Below, piece by piece: positions 30,484 through 40,105 of a stretch of DNA of 64,000 nucleotides (position 1 is the first letter of the stretch; each line of letters begins with the position of its first letter). A model generated the notes under the pieces. That model saw only the letters and a program-made list of their open reading frames with translations, searched no databases and had not been told where the DNA came from. Location: positions 3,146,501 to 3,210,500 of the forward strand of contig NZ_JAZHSH010000001.1 in the NCBI RefSeq assembly GCF_040100845.1, written 5' to 3'. Source of the stretch: Chengkuizengella sp. SCS-71B (GTDB taxonomy: Bacteria > Bacillota > Bacilli > Paenibacillales > KCTC-33759). The position numbers and the translations under genes are program-made.

Positions 30484-31140
30484 TTAGAATTGAAATGCAT
30501 CAGGACGAACTTTATGAAGTTCACTTATTTTTCCGATTTGCATATGATCATCCTCCAAAAAAGCAAAATCCATATATGTACCTTCATTTGCAGATTCATC
30601 AGGTGATCTACTGACAATGTTTGCAATTCTTAATTGAGTTGGTTTCATATATGAAGCTGCTATAATTGCCTCTTTATTGCCTTTGTTCGTTTTACCAGCA
30701 TGTGCGAGACCTCTAAGAGATCCCATAACATAAATATCTCCAGTAGAAGATATCATTGCTCCTGGGTTGACATCTCCCATAAAAAGAACAGGTGTCTCAT
30801 AATGGATGGATTGTCCAGAACGAATAATACCTTTTATTATTTTTAGATCATGATTATTCTCTTTTATATCTTTTGAAGTAGATTCCATGGATTGAATTAA
30901 TAAATTTCCATGGTTACTAACAAGTTTTTTTATTTTTTCTTCTTGTTCAACATTTAAATCTCGATTACCTAATTTTATATGTACATTAATCGTGGGACCA
31001 GATAGTATTTGTTGATGTGTCTTTTCAAGTTTATACTGCAATTCACTAAGTAGTACAGGAAACTCGCAATGATCATTAAACAAAAATACTAGACCATCTT
31101 TATTCCCTTTGATAGTCACGTGTTCCTTCGTTGCAGTCAT
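30484..31140 (-). CDS. minC: Septum formation inhibitor MinC
   Basis: A 218-residue MinC: N-terminal FtsZ-antagonising domain (~1-100) and C-terminal beta-helical domain (SGQSIHYETPVLFMGDVNPG, then SSTGDIYVMGSLRGLAHAG). The two glycine-rich repeats in the C-domain are those that bind MinD. Pairs with the adjacent minD. Confidence 0.95.
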   Translation of the reverse strand: MTATKEHVTIKGNKDGLVFLFNDHCEFPVLLSELQYKLEKTHQQILSGPTINVHIKLGNRDLNVEQEEKIKKLVSNHGNLLIQSMESTSKDIKENNHDLKIIKGIIRSGQSIHYETPVLFMGDVNPGAMISSTGDIYVMGSLRGLAHAGKTNKGNKEAIIAASYMKPTQLRIANIVSRSPDESANEGTYMDFAFLEDDHMQIGKISELHKVRPDAFQF

Positions 31141-31220
31141 ATAAACCCTTCCCCCTTAAATATATAAAATTCGATATAATAAATTAATTTCCTTCTAAAT
31201 ATTCTAATGTTGCATGATTA

Positions 31221-31736
31221 CTATCCCTTTTGTTTAAACGATATTCGAACAACTAAAGAGCGAAATGGTAAATATATCATCATTGAAAATATTAAATTGA
31301 CACACAAACTAGGTAGAACTTGATGAGAGAATACCCATATGTATGATTCATCGGTAAATTTAAATAAATAATACACTCCGTAAATGGTACTATCTAATAA
31401 TATTAAAGAAAGCATAACAACTAGTGTAAAAATAAAAAAACCTAGATAAGACCGCCTAATCATATAAGATATAAAGTAAACAATAAATCCAATACTAAAA
31501 GCATACAGTCCAAATAATTGATTATAGTAAATTAAATCATAAAAAAATCCAATACTAAAAGCTAATATAATTGCAAATGATCTCTGCACATAAAAGCAAG
31601 TGTATAATATAAGGATAAAAGTAAAATGAGGCGTTACGTGCAAACGTTCATCCCATGTTAAAGGCAACCACTGAACTATAGTGCCTTCAATTAAAAAAAA
31701 CATAAAGAGAATCAAACCAATATATGTGCGAAGCAT
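31221..31736 (-). CDS. mreD: Rod shape-determining protein MreD
   Basis: A 171-residue membrane protein with five to six hydrophobic helices; MLRTYIGLILFMFFLIEGTI at the start and FSIGFFYDLIYYNQLFGLYA in the middle fit MreD. It is part of the Rod complex with MreB and MreC. The ATG at 31736 has GAGGTG just upstream; a GTG four codons earlier overlaps the mreC stop as an alternative. Confidence 0.9.
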   Translation of the reverse strand: MLRTYIGLILFMFFLIEGTIVQWLPLTWDERLHVTPHFTFILILYTCFYVQRSFAIILAFSIGFFYDLIYYNQLFGLYAFSIGFIVYFISYMIRRSYLGFFIFTLVVMLSLILLDSTIYGVYYLFKFTDESYIWVFSHQVLPSLCVNLIFSMMIYLPFRSLVVRISFKQKG

Positions 31737-31744
31737 ATCACACC

Positions 31745-32605
31745 TCACATTCCAGGTTTTTCAACTACAAAAACCTCCCTAAAGTTATCGAATTTTGCTG
31801 CTGGAGCAATTTTTGCAATATGCGTAAGGCCATAATCCCCCACTTCTCTTGACAAAACTGTTCCAATCTCGATCCCTTCTGGAAATAACTTCCCTAAACC
31901 AGATGTTATAATGATGTCCCCTTCTTTTAAGGTATCATTTTGATTTACTTGGCTCATTATTAATACATTTTCCTTCTCGTCATAACTTTGAATAATGCCG
32001 AAAGATTCTTCGCTCCCTAAAACAGTAGCAGCTATACCAATACTATTATTAAATTGGTCATTAAAATCTGTCAATAACTGCACAGTTGCAAATAAAGGAT
32101 TTACTTCACTAATTCTTCCTATCAAACCTTCCGTAGTAGTCACTAGCATATTCTGTTTCATACCGTGTTTTGAACCTAAATTAATCGTAATTGTATCATT
32201 AAATGCATCAGGATTTACAGCAACAACATGGGCGATATGAAATTTATAATTATTTAATCCCTTTTGTTCTTCGGTAAATTGAAGTGCTTCTGTCAATCGC
32301 CTATTTTCTTCTTCTAAAGTATTTAACTTAGCCCTATCCCTTGCATACTGAGATAGAGTTAATTTTAATGTTTTATTTTCTTCATGAATAACTCTTAAAT
32401 CTCCTATATTCTCAAAAAAACCCGCTATATATCCAGCGGGCCTATAAATTAAACCTTGCATCCAAGATACAGAGTCTTTTAAAAACTTTTCAGGCCAGAT
32501 TAAGTTATCTCTCTTTTCAATCGAACTTATTCCCATTAGTGCTGTAAAAAAAATGAGACCCAGCAATAATAAGAAAAGTTTTTTATTCCCAAAGAGCTTA
32601 AACAA
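31745..32605 (-). CDS. mreC: Rod shape-determining protein MreC
   Basis: A 286-residue bitopic protein: one membrane helix (~8-25), a coiled coil (~65-105, ENKTLKLTLSQYARDRAKLN), and two beta domains (VVAVNPDAFNDTITINLGSK; DIIITSGLGKLFPEGIEIG). MreC links MreB to wall synthases. TTG start at 32605 with GAAGGTG upstream. Confidence 0.95.
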   Translation of the reverse strand: MFKLFGNKKLFLLLLGLIFFTALMGISSIEKRDNLIWPEKFLKDSVSWMQGLIYRPAGYIAGFFENIGDLRVIHEENKTLKLTLSQYARDRAKLNTLEEENRRLTEALQFTEEQKGLNNYKFHIAHVVAVNPDAFNDTITINLGSKHGMKQNMLVTTTEGLIGRISEVNPLFATVQLLTDFNDQFNNSIGIAATVLGSEESFGIIQSYDEKENVLIMSQVNQNDTLKEGDIIITSGLGKLFPEGIEIGTVLSREVGDYGLTHIAKIAPAAKFDNFREVFVVEKPGM

Positions 32606-32631
32606 ACGAACACCTTCTATTCATTCAACAA

Positions 32632-33663
32632 TTATCTTTTATTTCTACCTTTATTTTTCTTATCTCTAAATAAATGTATTTCTTCTAAAGCTCTACCTGT
32701 ACCTATTGCAACACAATCAAGCGGGTTATCAGCAACAATGACTGGCATACCTGTTTCCTGAGTTAATTTTTTATCTAGATTCCTCAACAAACCGCCACCA
32801 CCAGTTAATATAATACCACGATCCATTATATCGGCTGCAAGCTCAGGAGGGCATTTTTCTAAGGTTCCTTTTACTGCTTCGATTATTTTATCAACGGTGT
32901 CCTTCAGGGCTTTTGTAACTTCATTTGCAGTTATCTCTATTGTTTTAGGCAAACCTGTAATCAAATCACGACCGCGAATCTCCATTGATTCAGATTTTTC
33001 TGCTTCAGTTGCAGATCCAATTTCCATCTTAATAGACTCGGCTGTTCTTTCACCTATCATCAAACTATATTTTCTTTTAATATATTGTGTTATGGAATCA
33101 TCCATCTCATCCCCAGCAACTCTAACGGAACGATCAGTTACAATTCCTCCTAATGAGATCACTGCTACTTCCGTTGTTCCACCACCAATATCCACAACCA
33201 TGCTGCCTGTTGGTTCCCATACTGGTAAATCAGCACCAATTGCAGCTGCAAATGGTTCTTCAATTGTGTATGCCTCTTTTGCTCCAGCTTGACGTGCCGC
33301 ATCTTCCACTGCTCTTTTTTCAACTGCGGTTACCCCTGATGGAACACAAATCATAACGTTAGGATGTTTTGGAAATAAAAACCTTTGCTTTTGAGCTCTC
33401 TTCATGAAAGCTTTAATCATTGCAGACGTCGTTTCAAAATCAGCAATAACTCCATCTTTCATTGGACGTTCTGCTTTTATACTACCTGGTGTTCTACCGA
33501 GCATTTTTTTTGCTGCGTCCCCTACTTCAACAATCGTTTTAGATTCCGTATGTACAGCAACAACTGAAGGCTCCCTAACAACGATCCCCTTCCCCTTTAA
33601 AAATACAAGTGTATTTGCTGTTCCCAAATCAATTCCTAAGTCTTTAACAAAGCTGCCAAACAT
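32632..33663 (-). CDS. mreB: Rod shape-determining actin homologue MreB
   Basis: A 343-residue actin-fold ATPase: [14 protein letters not shown] (phosphate 1), [40 protein letters not shown] (phosphate 2) and [14 protein letters not shown] (adenosine motif). The frame extends to 33708, but ATG at 33663 follows GGAAGGAG and gives the canonical MFGSF start. First gene of mreBCD. Confidence 0.97.
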   Translation of the reverse strand: MFGSFVKDLGIDLGTANTLVFLKGKGIVVREPSVVAVHTESKTIVEVGDAAKKMLGRTPGSIKAERPMKDGVIADFETTSAMIKAFMKRAQKQRFLFPKHPNVMICVPSGVTAVEKRAVEDAARQAGAKEAYTIEEPFAAAIGADLPVWEPTGSMVVDIGGGTTEVAVISLGGIVTDRSVRVAGDEMDDSITQYIKRKYSLMIGERTAESIKMEIGSATEAEKSESMEIRGRDLITGLPKTIEITANEVTKALKDTVDKIIEAVKGTLEKCPPELAADIMDRGIILTGGGGLLRNLDKKLTQETGMPVIVADNPLDCVAIGTGRALEEIHLFRDKKNKGRNKR

Positions 33664-33770
33664 GCCAAGTCTCCTTCCTAATTTCCAATCGCTCAATAAA
33701 ATTATCATATATTTTCTAGTTTTGTTTATATAAAACGAAAATGAATTTATTTGAAACTTATATCATTGTA

Positions 33771-34460
33771 TTACATAAGTCCTCTTTCTTTCAAACTAAT
33801 AAAATTTTGATCACCAATAATTAAATGATCAAGAACCTCTATACCGATCACCTGCCCAGCTTCTAACAAACGATTCGTTATTTCAATATCCTCAGGACTT
33901 GGAGTCGGATCACCACTTGGGTGATTATGAACACAAATAATTGAAGCACTACTTCTTTTTATAGCTGCACGAAAAACTTCCCTAGGATGAACTATAGATG
34001 CATTTAAACTTCCCATCGAAAGCGTTTCTTGTGCTATCAGTTGATTCTTTGTATTTAAAAATAAACAAATAAAGTGCTCCTTCTGCAAATATCGTAAATC
34101 TTCCATCATATATTTTGCAGCATCTTCTGGCGATCGGATTGTGATATGATGTTCTAATTTACTTTTGGCTAACCTTCTGCCAAGTTCAATTCCAGCTTGA
34201 ATTTGTAACGCTTTTGCTGGACCGATCCCCTTCATCTCAATTAATTGTTCTGTACTAGCATCAACCAAATGACGCAAACCACCAAACTTTTTCAGTACTT
34301 TTTGAGCTAATGTTATTGCAGATTCATCAAAGGAACCCGTTCTTAACAATATAGCTATAATCTCTGCATTACTTAAAACCTGTGCACCGTATTGAAGCAT
34401 GCGTTCACGAGGTCTATCTTTTTCTGGTACATTTCTGAGGATTTGTGACAAATGTGACAT
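33771..34460 (-). CDS. radC: RadC family JAB-domain protein
   Basis: A 229-residue RadC/YsxA protein: N-terminal helix-hairpin-helix region (LIEMKGIGPAKALQIQAGIE) and a C-terminal MPN/JAB domain with the metal motif HNHPSGDPTPSPEDIEIT. Despite the name, a repair role is unproven. It lies between maf and mreB as in B. subtilis. GGGAGGG precedes the ATG. About 107 bases between it and mreB hold no gene. Confidence 0.95.
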   Translation of the reverse strand: MSHLSQILRNVPEKDRPRERMLQYGAQVLSNAEIIAILLRTGSFDESAITLAQKVLKKFGGLRHLVDASTEQLIEMKGIGPAKALQIQAGIELGRRLAKSKLEHHITIRSPEDAAKYMMEDLRYLQKEHFICLFLNTKNQLIAQETLSMGSLNASIVHPREVFRAAIKRSSASIICVHNHPSGDPTPSPEDIEITNRLLEAGQVIGIEVLDHLIIGDQNFISLKERGLM

Positions 34461-34591
34461 ATCCTAAGCCCTCCCTTTGGACATTTTTAAAAATATTTCA
34501 AAATGTACATTGTCATGAGGGATATGCATACAAGATAAACTAATTCGCATCTCCATTACAGAACCTAAATTCGTACAATTTCTTTAAAAAG

Positions 34592-35185
34592 TCATATCAC
34601 TTCAATTCCAAACTCACCTAACATTTCACTTAACAAAGAAAGCGATAGACCAACTACGTTAAAATATGAACCCTCTATAGAATCCACCATGGTTGCACCA
34701 AGACCTTGAATAGCATACGAACCAGCTTTATCCATAGGTTCTCCAGTATTAACATAACGTTCAATCTGTTCAATCTTTAGAGGCTTCATATTTACTATCG
34801 TTTTTTGAGATTCAACTATTATTTTGCCTGAATCTGAATCTATGCAAGCAATACCACTATATACTTCATGTGCTGTTCCTTGAAGCTGGAGCAACATTGA
34901 TATCGCATCGCTCTTGTCTTTTGGTTTCCCAAATATTCGTCCATCTTTTACAACAATTGTATCTGCACCAATAATAATTCCATGTTTATTCTTGGATTGC
35001 TTTTTTTCAAACACAGCTGTTGCTTTTTTTGTTGATAAAACTTTTACCACTTCAACAGGTGTTAATATTTCTGTCAGAGTTTCATCAACATCACTCACAC
35101 AAATTGTATAGGGTAAGTTCAAAGAACGAATTAATTCTTGTCTTCGAGGTGAAGAAGAGGCTAGGATAAGATGTTTATTATTCAA
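34592..35185 (-). CDS. maf: Maf nucleotide pyrophosphatase
   Basis: A ~197-residue Maf protein, a house-cleaning dTTP/UTP pyrophosphatase that in Bacillus also influences septum formation. Signatures: LILASSSPRRQELIRSL at the N-terminus, GADTIVVKDGRIFGKPKD near residue 70 and EPMDKAGSYAIQGLGATMVD near 155. TTG at 35185 is chosen because the TTG at 35194 sits on the ribosome site AAGGGGA itself. Confidence 0.93.
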   Translation of the reverse strand: MNNKHLILASSSPRRQELIRSLNLPYTICVSDVDETLTEILTPVEVVKVLSTKKATAVFEKKQSKNKHGIIIGADTIVVKDGRIFGKPKDKSDAISMLLQLQGTAHEVYSGIACIDSDSGKIIVESQKTIVNMKPLKIEQIERYVNTGEPMDKAGSYAIQGLGATMVDSIEGSYFNVVGLSLSLLSEMLGEFGIEVI

Positions 35186-35207
35186 AATTTTCAATCCCCT
35201 TCAAACA

Positions 35208-35450
35208 TCATAATTTACGATATAACCAAAAAGCTAAAGCTAATCCTAGGATGTTTGCAATATTTAGTTTAACCTGGAAATTAAAATCATATGATAAAAA
35301 ACCTAAATCTGCTGAAGGTTCCCATGTGATTTGTGAGGATTTGGTCAAAAAATATAATGCAGGTACGGGTTCTAAAAGTTGAGCAATAATAGACCCTGTT
35401 AATAATCCTATCAACAAAAAAATAATTAATACAAAACTATTTTTTTTCAT
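35208..35450 (-). CDS. DUF4321 family small membrane protein
   Basis: An 80-residue protein with two hydrophobic helices (~residues 5-22 and 62-78) around a short exposed loop ending LGFLSYDFNFQVKLNIANIL, the mark of DUF4321. Function unknown. It is 22 bases upstream of maf in the same direction, a common neighbour pair in Paenibacillaceae. A GTG directly before the ATG is an alternative start. Confidence 0.75.
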   Translation of the reverse strand: MKKNSFVLIIFLLIGLLTGSIIAQLLEPVPALYFLTKSSQITWEPSADLGFLSYDFNFQVKLNIANILGLALAFWLYRKL

Positions 35451-35639
35451 CACACTCCTACCTCCAAAACTTGTAACTTACACTTTTTATCTATGAATCT
35501 TTTGAATTTCATCTATATTCTATTATACGAGTTAAGATGAATTAACACAATCTATGAAAAAAAACTTTAAGTTCCTTATTTTACCTTTTTACATACCACT
35601 CTTTTCCTATTAAAATATACAACAGGGAGGAGATTTAGC

Positions 35640-37082
35640 TTGATGGAAAAATGTAAACATACCGTTATTTTCTTGATGATTCTTTTTGTGATTTTTCCAA
35701 ATTATGCTCAAGCTTTGAAAGTGGTCCTAGATGCTGGTCATGGTGGGAAAGATCCAGGTGCATTGGGTGTTAATGGACTGAAAGAAAAGGATGTTAATCT
35801 AGACATCTCATTTAAAGTAAAAAATATTTTAGAAGAGCGTGGACATGAGGTTGTTTTAACGAGGGAAAATGATACATACATAAGCTTGCAAGATAGAGTA
35901 AAATTGACAAATCAACAAAATGCAGATTTATTTGTATCAATTCATGCAAATGCTCATCACGATCCATCCATTAAAGGCAGTCTAGTAATCTACTATAATA
36001 ACCAATATCCAGATAAGGATTACCCTGCTAGTACAGCAATGTCTGTCTTAACACCCTATAGTAAGACACTGGCGCAATCCGTATTAAATGGACTGATAAC
36101 CGAAGCCGAAACGAAGGACCTTGGTTTAATGTCCAAAGCTGTTTATGTCGCTCGCATGGGCTCAATTCCAAGTATTTTAGTAGAAACCGCTTTTTTAAGC
36201 AATGAAGAAGATGCTGCTAGATTATTTGACGAAAGTGAAAGACAAAAAATGGCCATAGGGATTGCAAACGGAATTGAAACATTTGAACCCATTACATTTT
36301 GGGATGCTTTAGATCACTGGGCGATAACGTCTATCATTCGACTTCAGGATAATGATCTAATCTTTGGATATAACAATAGTTATGAGCCAAATCGATCATT
36401 AACCAGAGCTGAATTTTTAGCGATGATGGATCGTATTTTTTATTTTACAAGTGACAAAGCCCCTGAAGATGAGCAAACAACACAGGATCCACATGATAAT
36501 TTGAGCGATGAACAACAAACTCCTACTACAGAAGAGAATACAGAGTCAACTCAAGAAAATAACCTGGAAGAAGAAACAGAGTCATCTGAAGAAAGTGATG
36601 TATCAGATCAAGAAAAAAACAACCATGAGCAAAATAATACAAACACAGACTCAAATGAAACCAATGATGAAGAATCAACATCAGATAATACAAGTGAGTC
36701 TGATTCTAATCAACAAACAAAAGTAGAGACAAAAGACTTTAAAGATCTATCCACTGATCATTGGGCTTTTAAAATCATCCATGAAGCAGTGAATAATGGT
36801 TATATTCTAGGGTATCCAGACGAAACGATTCGACCTAATGAACCTATTTCTAGAGCTGAGGTTTCGGTTATTTTTAATCGCATTTGGAATGAAAATGAAA
36901 CGGAAGCCACGGAAGCAACGTTTTTATATGAAGATGTTTCAGAGGGAAAGTGGTACGCTGAGTCTGTATATCTGTTAAAAGAACTTTCTCTTTTAAATGG
37001 AATAACAGAAACCAAATTTGGACCTGAGCGTAATATGACCCGTGCCGAATTAGCTGTTATGGTTGATAGATTTTTGTACTAA
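35640..37082 (+). CDS. Secreted N-acetylmuramoyl-L-alanine amidase with SLH domains
   Basis: A 480-residue exported wall hydrolase. Signal peptide ~1-25 (cut after AQA). Amidase_3 domain ~26-220: VVLDAGHGGKDPGALG, DLFVSIHANAHHD and ILVETAFLSNEED carry the zinc ligands and catalytic Glu. One SLH repeat follows (~222-270), then a Glu/Asp/Ser/Thr/Asn-rich linker of about 85 residues, then two more SLH repeats (~365-480, DLSTDHWAFKIIHEAVNNGY and ISRAEVSVIFNRIW). SLH repeats anchor to pyruvylated secondary wall polymer, so the cell is likely to have an SLH-type surface. TTG 35640 is best placed to GGAGG; ATG 35643 is possible. Confidence 0.93.
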   Translation: MMEKCKHTVIFLMILFVIFPNYAQALKVVLDAGHGGKDPGALGVNGLKEKDVNLDISFKVKNILEERGHEVVLTRENDTYISLQDRVKLTNQQNADLFVSIHANAHHDPSIKGSLVIYYNNQYPDKDYPASTAMSVLTPYSKTLAQSVLNGLITEAETKDLGLMSKAVYVARMGSIPSILVETAFLSNEEDAARLFDESERQKMAIGIANGIETFEPITFWDALDHWAITSIIRLQDNDLIFGYNNSYEPNRSLTRAEFLAMMDRIFYFTSDKAPEDEQTTQDPHDNLSDEQQTPTTEENTESTQENNLEEETESSEESDVSDQEKNNHEQNNTNTDSNETNDEESTSDNTSESDSNQQTKVETKDFKDLSTDHWAFKIIHEAVNNGYILGYPDETIRPNEPISRAEVSVIFNRIWNENETEATEATFLYEDVSEGKWYAESVYLLKELSLLNGITETKFGPERNMTRAELAVMVDRFLY

Positions 37083-37085
37083 ATA

Positions 37086-37113
37086 AAAGCTCGCCATCGG
37101 CGAGCTTATTTTT
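37086..37113. terminator. Bidirectional terminator between the amidase and SPOR genes
   Basis: AAGCTCGCC-ATC-GGCGAGCTT (37087-37107) is a perfect nine-pair hairpin with an A-rich left and T-rich right flank, between two convergent genes. Confidence 0.88.
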
Positions 37114-37115
37114 AA

Positions 37116-38399
37116 TTAAAGAGATACAGATATCCTTTGGAGTAAATCTTTTTGTAAAATCGTATATTGCATTAAAGCAGTTTGAGTCTGCCAAAGCAAT
37201 GAAGATGAAGGATTTTTTTGATAATCCTCCAAGGAAATCATAGCTGTACTTAATGCACTATTCATTTTTTCAAACGTGGATTTTACTTCCTCTGGAAATC
37301 CAGTATTTATTTCCGGGATTAATCCTGCCCAAGTTCGATGGAGACCTTTAATCGTTTCTAGAGAGCTATTCTCAAAGGACGTAAAAGATTGATCCCTTAA
37401 ATGTATTAAGGTTAACTCACTTATTGTATGAACAAGCTCTGATCCCTGAGAGAAATAAGATTGAACAAGCTCTGCATTATTCCCATTCCATTTCATCTGT
37501 TTGATAGAAGGTATCTCATACGTTTTTATATAAACTTCTAAACCTTCCTGCTGTAATTTATAACTCAGTAATAATGCATCATCTCGATTTGTTGTCATCC
37601 CTGCAAAAACATAGTAGTTATCGTTTAATTCACTTACAGCAGCAAAACCATTGTTTGATAACCCAGCTATCGCTGCTTCTGCTCCATCCAAACTACTGAA
37701 CACACCATTTTGAAGCATGAAATAAGATTGGAATGGTATGTTTAATGTGATTGTTCCATTTAAATTTACAACTGGCTGAGGACTAGTCATGTTATCCTCA
37801 CTTTCAACCTCTTCGTCTAATTCTGAAGGTACAATAGAATCATTTTGTGATTGATTTATTTCACTGGCTGATTGTTGATTGTCAGAGAAAAAAGATAATA
37901 CAAAAAAACCAAATGCAATCCCTACGATGATAGCTCCTGTAAAAGAAGTGATGATTTTAAACCATGGCCTTTTTGTTTTTTTTACATACCCGTAAGGATT
38001 TCTATTTTTGTATGGATTTTTCTGATATTCCTTTGAATAATTTGGATGGGCATCAAATCTTCCTAAATAATCATCTTCGCGCTCTTTATCTCCATGTTTA
38101 TTATTAAAACCATTGTCATTATCTTGATACGTATCCGTTTCTCGTATAAGCTGTTCTAATCTAGCAGTTTCAGCATCAAAGGGGCTGCTCCATGCTCCAT
38201 AATCCGTTGTAAATTGATTTAATGGCTGTGAATCTAAAATAGTATCAGAGAGTTCATCTTCAGTCATCGTTTTATCTGACTTCTCTAACACCTTAAACTC
38301 ATTTTTATTTAGGGATATAATATCTTTTTGAGTTTCATTTTCCTTATTTATTTTATTGCCATCCTTGTCAAAGCGATAGGTTAATCTTGCTTTATTCAA
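37116..38399 (-). CDS. SpoIIB-like SPOR-domain protein
   Basis: A 427-residue bitopic protein: a charged cytosolic N-terminus (~1-145), one membrane helix (~150-172), a SPOR-like domain (~215-300: QSYFMLQNGVFSSLDGAEAA, NYYVFAGMTTNRDDA) and a C-terminal helical part. The layout matches B. subtilis SpoIIB, which localises engulfment proteins to the septum and lies next to maf and radC, as here. Sequence similarity outside SPOR is low, so orthology is inferred from architecture and synteny. TTG start with AAGGAGGG nine bases upstream. Confidence 0.68.
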   Translation of the reverse strand: MNKARLTYRFDKDGNKINKENETQKDIISLNKNEFKVLEKSDKTMTEDELSDTILDSQPLNQFTTDYGAWSSPFDAETARLEQLIRETDTYQDNDNGFNNKHGDKEREDDYLGRFDAHPNYSKEYQKNPYKNRNPYGYVKKTKRPWFKIITSFTGAIIVGIAFGFFVLSFFSDNQQSASEINQSQNDSIVPSELDEEVESEDNMTSPQPVVNLNGTITLNIPFQSYFMLQNGVFSSLDGAEAAIAGLSNNGFAAVSELNDNYYVFAGMTTNRDDALLLSYKLQQEGLEVYIKTYEIPSIKQMKWNGNNAELVQSYFSQGSELVHTISELTLIHLRDQSFTSFENSSLETIKGLHRTWAGLIPEINTGFPEEVKSTFEKMNSALSTAMISLEDYQKNPSSSLLWQTQTALMQYTILQKDLLQRISVSL

Positions 38400-38497
38400 T
38401 ACATATTCCCTCCTTGTCCCAAACCCTGTATATGAAAAGAATATGATAGAAATAGAAAGATTATGATTAAATCATTTAATAAATCAATCTAATAAGT

Positions 38498-39202
38498 TCA
38501 ATGATTGTGATCTATATGATTCAAAAAATTGTGACAAGTGTCTAATAAAGATAACACACGTGGTTCAACAGGAAATTGATTGTTTAATGCACATACTGAA
38601 CATTTATACATATCATCTATTTCATACTGTTTAAAAAATACTTCCTTCAGAGAGTTTTCTGTCATCATCTTTATAGTATTATTCGTTTTACGAATACTAA
38701 ATGAATCGAGAGGGATAGATAATCCTCTGCCATCCGCTTTGATATAACTTTCTTTTAGAGTCCAAAGATCAAAAAAATATTTTAATTTTTCAGGCTCTTC
38801 TTTTTTTGTTAAATCCATTATTTCTTGTTTTGAAAAAAACCGATCAGCGATTGTGTAATCAATTGGAGAAATTTTCTCTACATCTATACCAATAGTTGAA
38901 CAATCAATCGCACAAGCCACCCAATTACCAGAGTGAGTAATATTATAGTGAAGTTGTGGCTTGTTCAATAAGATTGGTTTGCCATAGCTATTTTTTTGAA
39001 ATACAATTTCAAGGTTTTTAACATTTGTTACATTCATAATTTCAGTTCGAATTAAAATTTCACCTAGTAATGACCGATCGGCGTCCATTTTATTTCTAAA
39101 TTTATTTAATCGAACTTGTTTTTCTTTAGGTAGGTTTCTTAATAAATCAATATATAAACTATGTTCAATCTCTGAATCTATTTTTACAGCCACGATTTTC
39201 AT
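38498..39202 (-). CDS. sfp: Sfp-type 4'-phosphopantetheinyl transferase
   Basis: A 234-residue PPTase that loads phosphopantetheine from CoA onto carrier domains. Motifs: NITHSGNWVACAID, IGIDVEKISPIDY (magnesium-binding Asp/Glu, near residue 105) and LWTLKESYIKADGRGLSIPL (near 150). The size and two-half fold are those of the Sfp/Gsp group that serves NRPS carrier proteins, not the smaller AcpS. It heads the NRPS locus and presumably activates the seven PCP domains downstream. Confidence 0.95.
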   Translation of the reverse strand: MKIVAVKIDSEIEHSLYIDLLRNLPKEKQVRLNKFRNKMDADRSLLGEILIRTEIMNVTNVKNLEIVFQKNSYGKPILLNKPQLHYNITHSGNWVACAIDCSTIGIDVEKISPIDYTIADRFFSKQEIMDLTKKEEPEKLKYFFDLWTLKESYIKADGRGLSIPLDSFSIRKTNNTIKMMTENSLKEVFFKQYEIDDMYKCSVCALNNQFPVEPRVLSLLDTCHNFLNHIDHNH

Positions 39203-39252
39203 TCTTTATACCTCAACTTGTAAGTTTCATTTTATTTATTATATCGAAAAAA

Positions 39253-39280
39253 TTGGAAAATAAATATGATATGCTATAAA
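39253..39280 (+). promoter_or_regulatory. Candidate promoter of the thioesterase gene
   Basis: TTGGAA (39253-39258) and TATAAA (39275-39280) are 16 bases apart, about 25 bases before the thioesterase start, in the short divergent gap with sfp. Only moderate consensus fit. Confidence 0.35.
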
Positions 39281-39304
39281 CTAAATGAATGAGGTGATTG
39301 AATC

Positions 39305-40000
39305 ATGATGAAGTTATTCTGTTTACCATACGCTGGTGGCAGCTCTGCTATATATAGCAAATGGAAAAGGCACTTTAATCAATCTATTGAAATCGTTCCA
39401 ATTGAGTTAGCTGGTAGAGGCACTAGAATAGGTGAATCTTTTTACGAGAGTTTAAATGAAGCTGTGGAGGATGTCTATAAATTGATAAGCGGACAGATAG
39501 ATTCTACACCATACGCTCTATTTGGACATAGCATGGGAAGTAAAATTGCTTATGAATTGTATTATAAGATAAAAAACTTGGATCATAATGAACCAGAAAT
39601 GATCTTTTTCTCTGGAAGTCCTGCCCCACATTCAAAAAAAACAGACAAGGAACAAGTTCATTTATTACCGAATGATGAATTTAAAAGAAAAGTGTTGGAA
39701 CTTGGAGGAACTGCTGATGAAATTTTTGATAATCGTCAATTAGCAGAGCTTTTTGTTCCAATTATTCGTGGAGACTATAAAATTGTAGAAACGTATGAAT
39801 ATAAACAAAAACAAATTAAAATTAATTGTAAAACAGTTGTATTGTATGGTCTGCAAGATAAATATATAGATATTATTAAGGAATGGGATGAACTTACTGA
39901 GCAGCCTTCAACTTACCATTTCATAAACGGAGGGCACTTCTTTATCCAAGATCATATGGAAAAAACGATAAAAGCCGTTGGAAGTCATACAGCCAAATGA
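39305..40000 (+). CDS. Type II thioesterase (GrsT/SrfAD family)
   Basis: A 231-residue alpha/beta hydrolase. MKLFCLPYAGGSSAIYSKWK at the start, ALFGHSMGSKIAYEL (nucleophile Ser near residue 83), an Asp in LYGLQDKYID (near 185) and the His in INGGHFFIQDH (near 215) complete the triad. Such stand-alone enzymes clear misacylated phosphopantetheine arms of NRPS modules. It is transcribed away from sfp and the NRPS. GAGGTGA is eight bases before the first ATG. Confidence 0.93.
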   Translation: MMKLFCLPYAGGSSAIYSKWKRHFNQSIEIVPIELAGRGTRIGESFYESLNEAVEDVYKLISGQIDSTPYALFGHSMGSKIAYELYYKIKNLDHNEPEMIFFSGSPAPHSKKTDKEQVHLLPNDEFKRKVLELGGTADEIFDNRQLAELFVPIIRGDYKIVETYEYKQKQIKINCKTVVLYGLQDKYIDIIKEWDELTEQPSTYHFINGGHFFIQDHMEKTIKAVGSHTAK

Positions 40001-40032
40001 TGATGAATCGTAAAATTTTCATCAAACTTTGT

Positions 40033-40067
40033 GATAGGAACCTGTTTAACTGATCCAGGTTCCTATC
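40033..40067 (+). terminator. Hairpin after the thioesterase gene
   Basis: GATAGGAACCTG (40033-40044) and CAGGTTCCTATC (40056-40067) form a perfect 12-pair stem with an 11-base loop, 33 bases after the stop codon. The T-run is weak in both directions, so efficiency as a terminator is uncertain. Confidence 0.6.
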
Positions 40068-40105
40068 TATCCTCTATGTATTAAAGAAGTTTCTTTATGT
40101 TTGTT

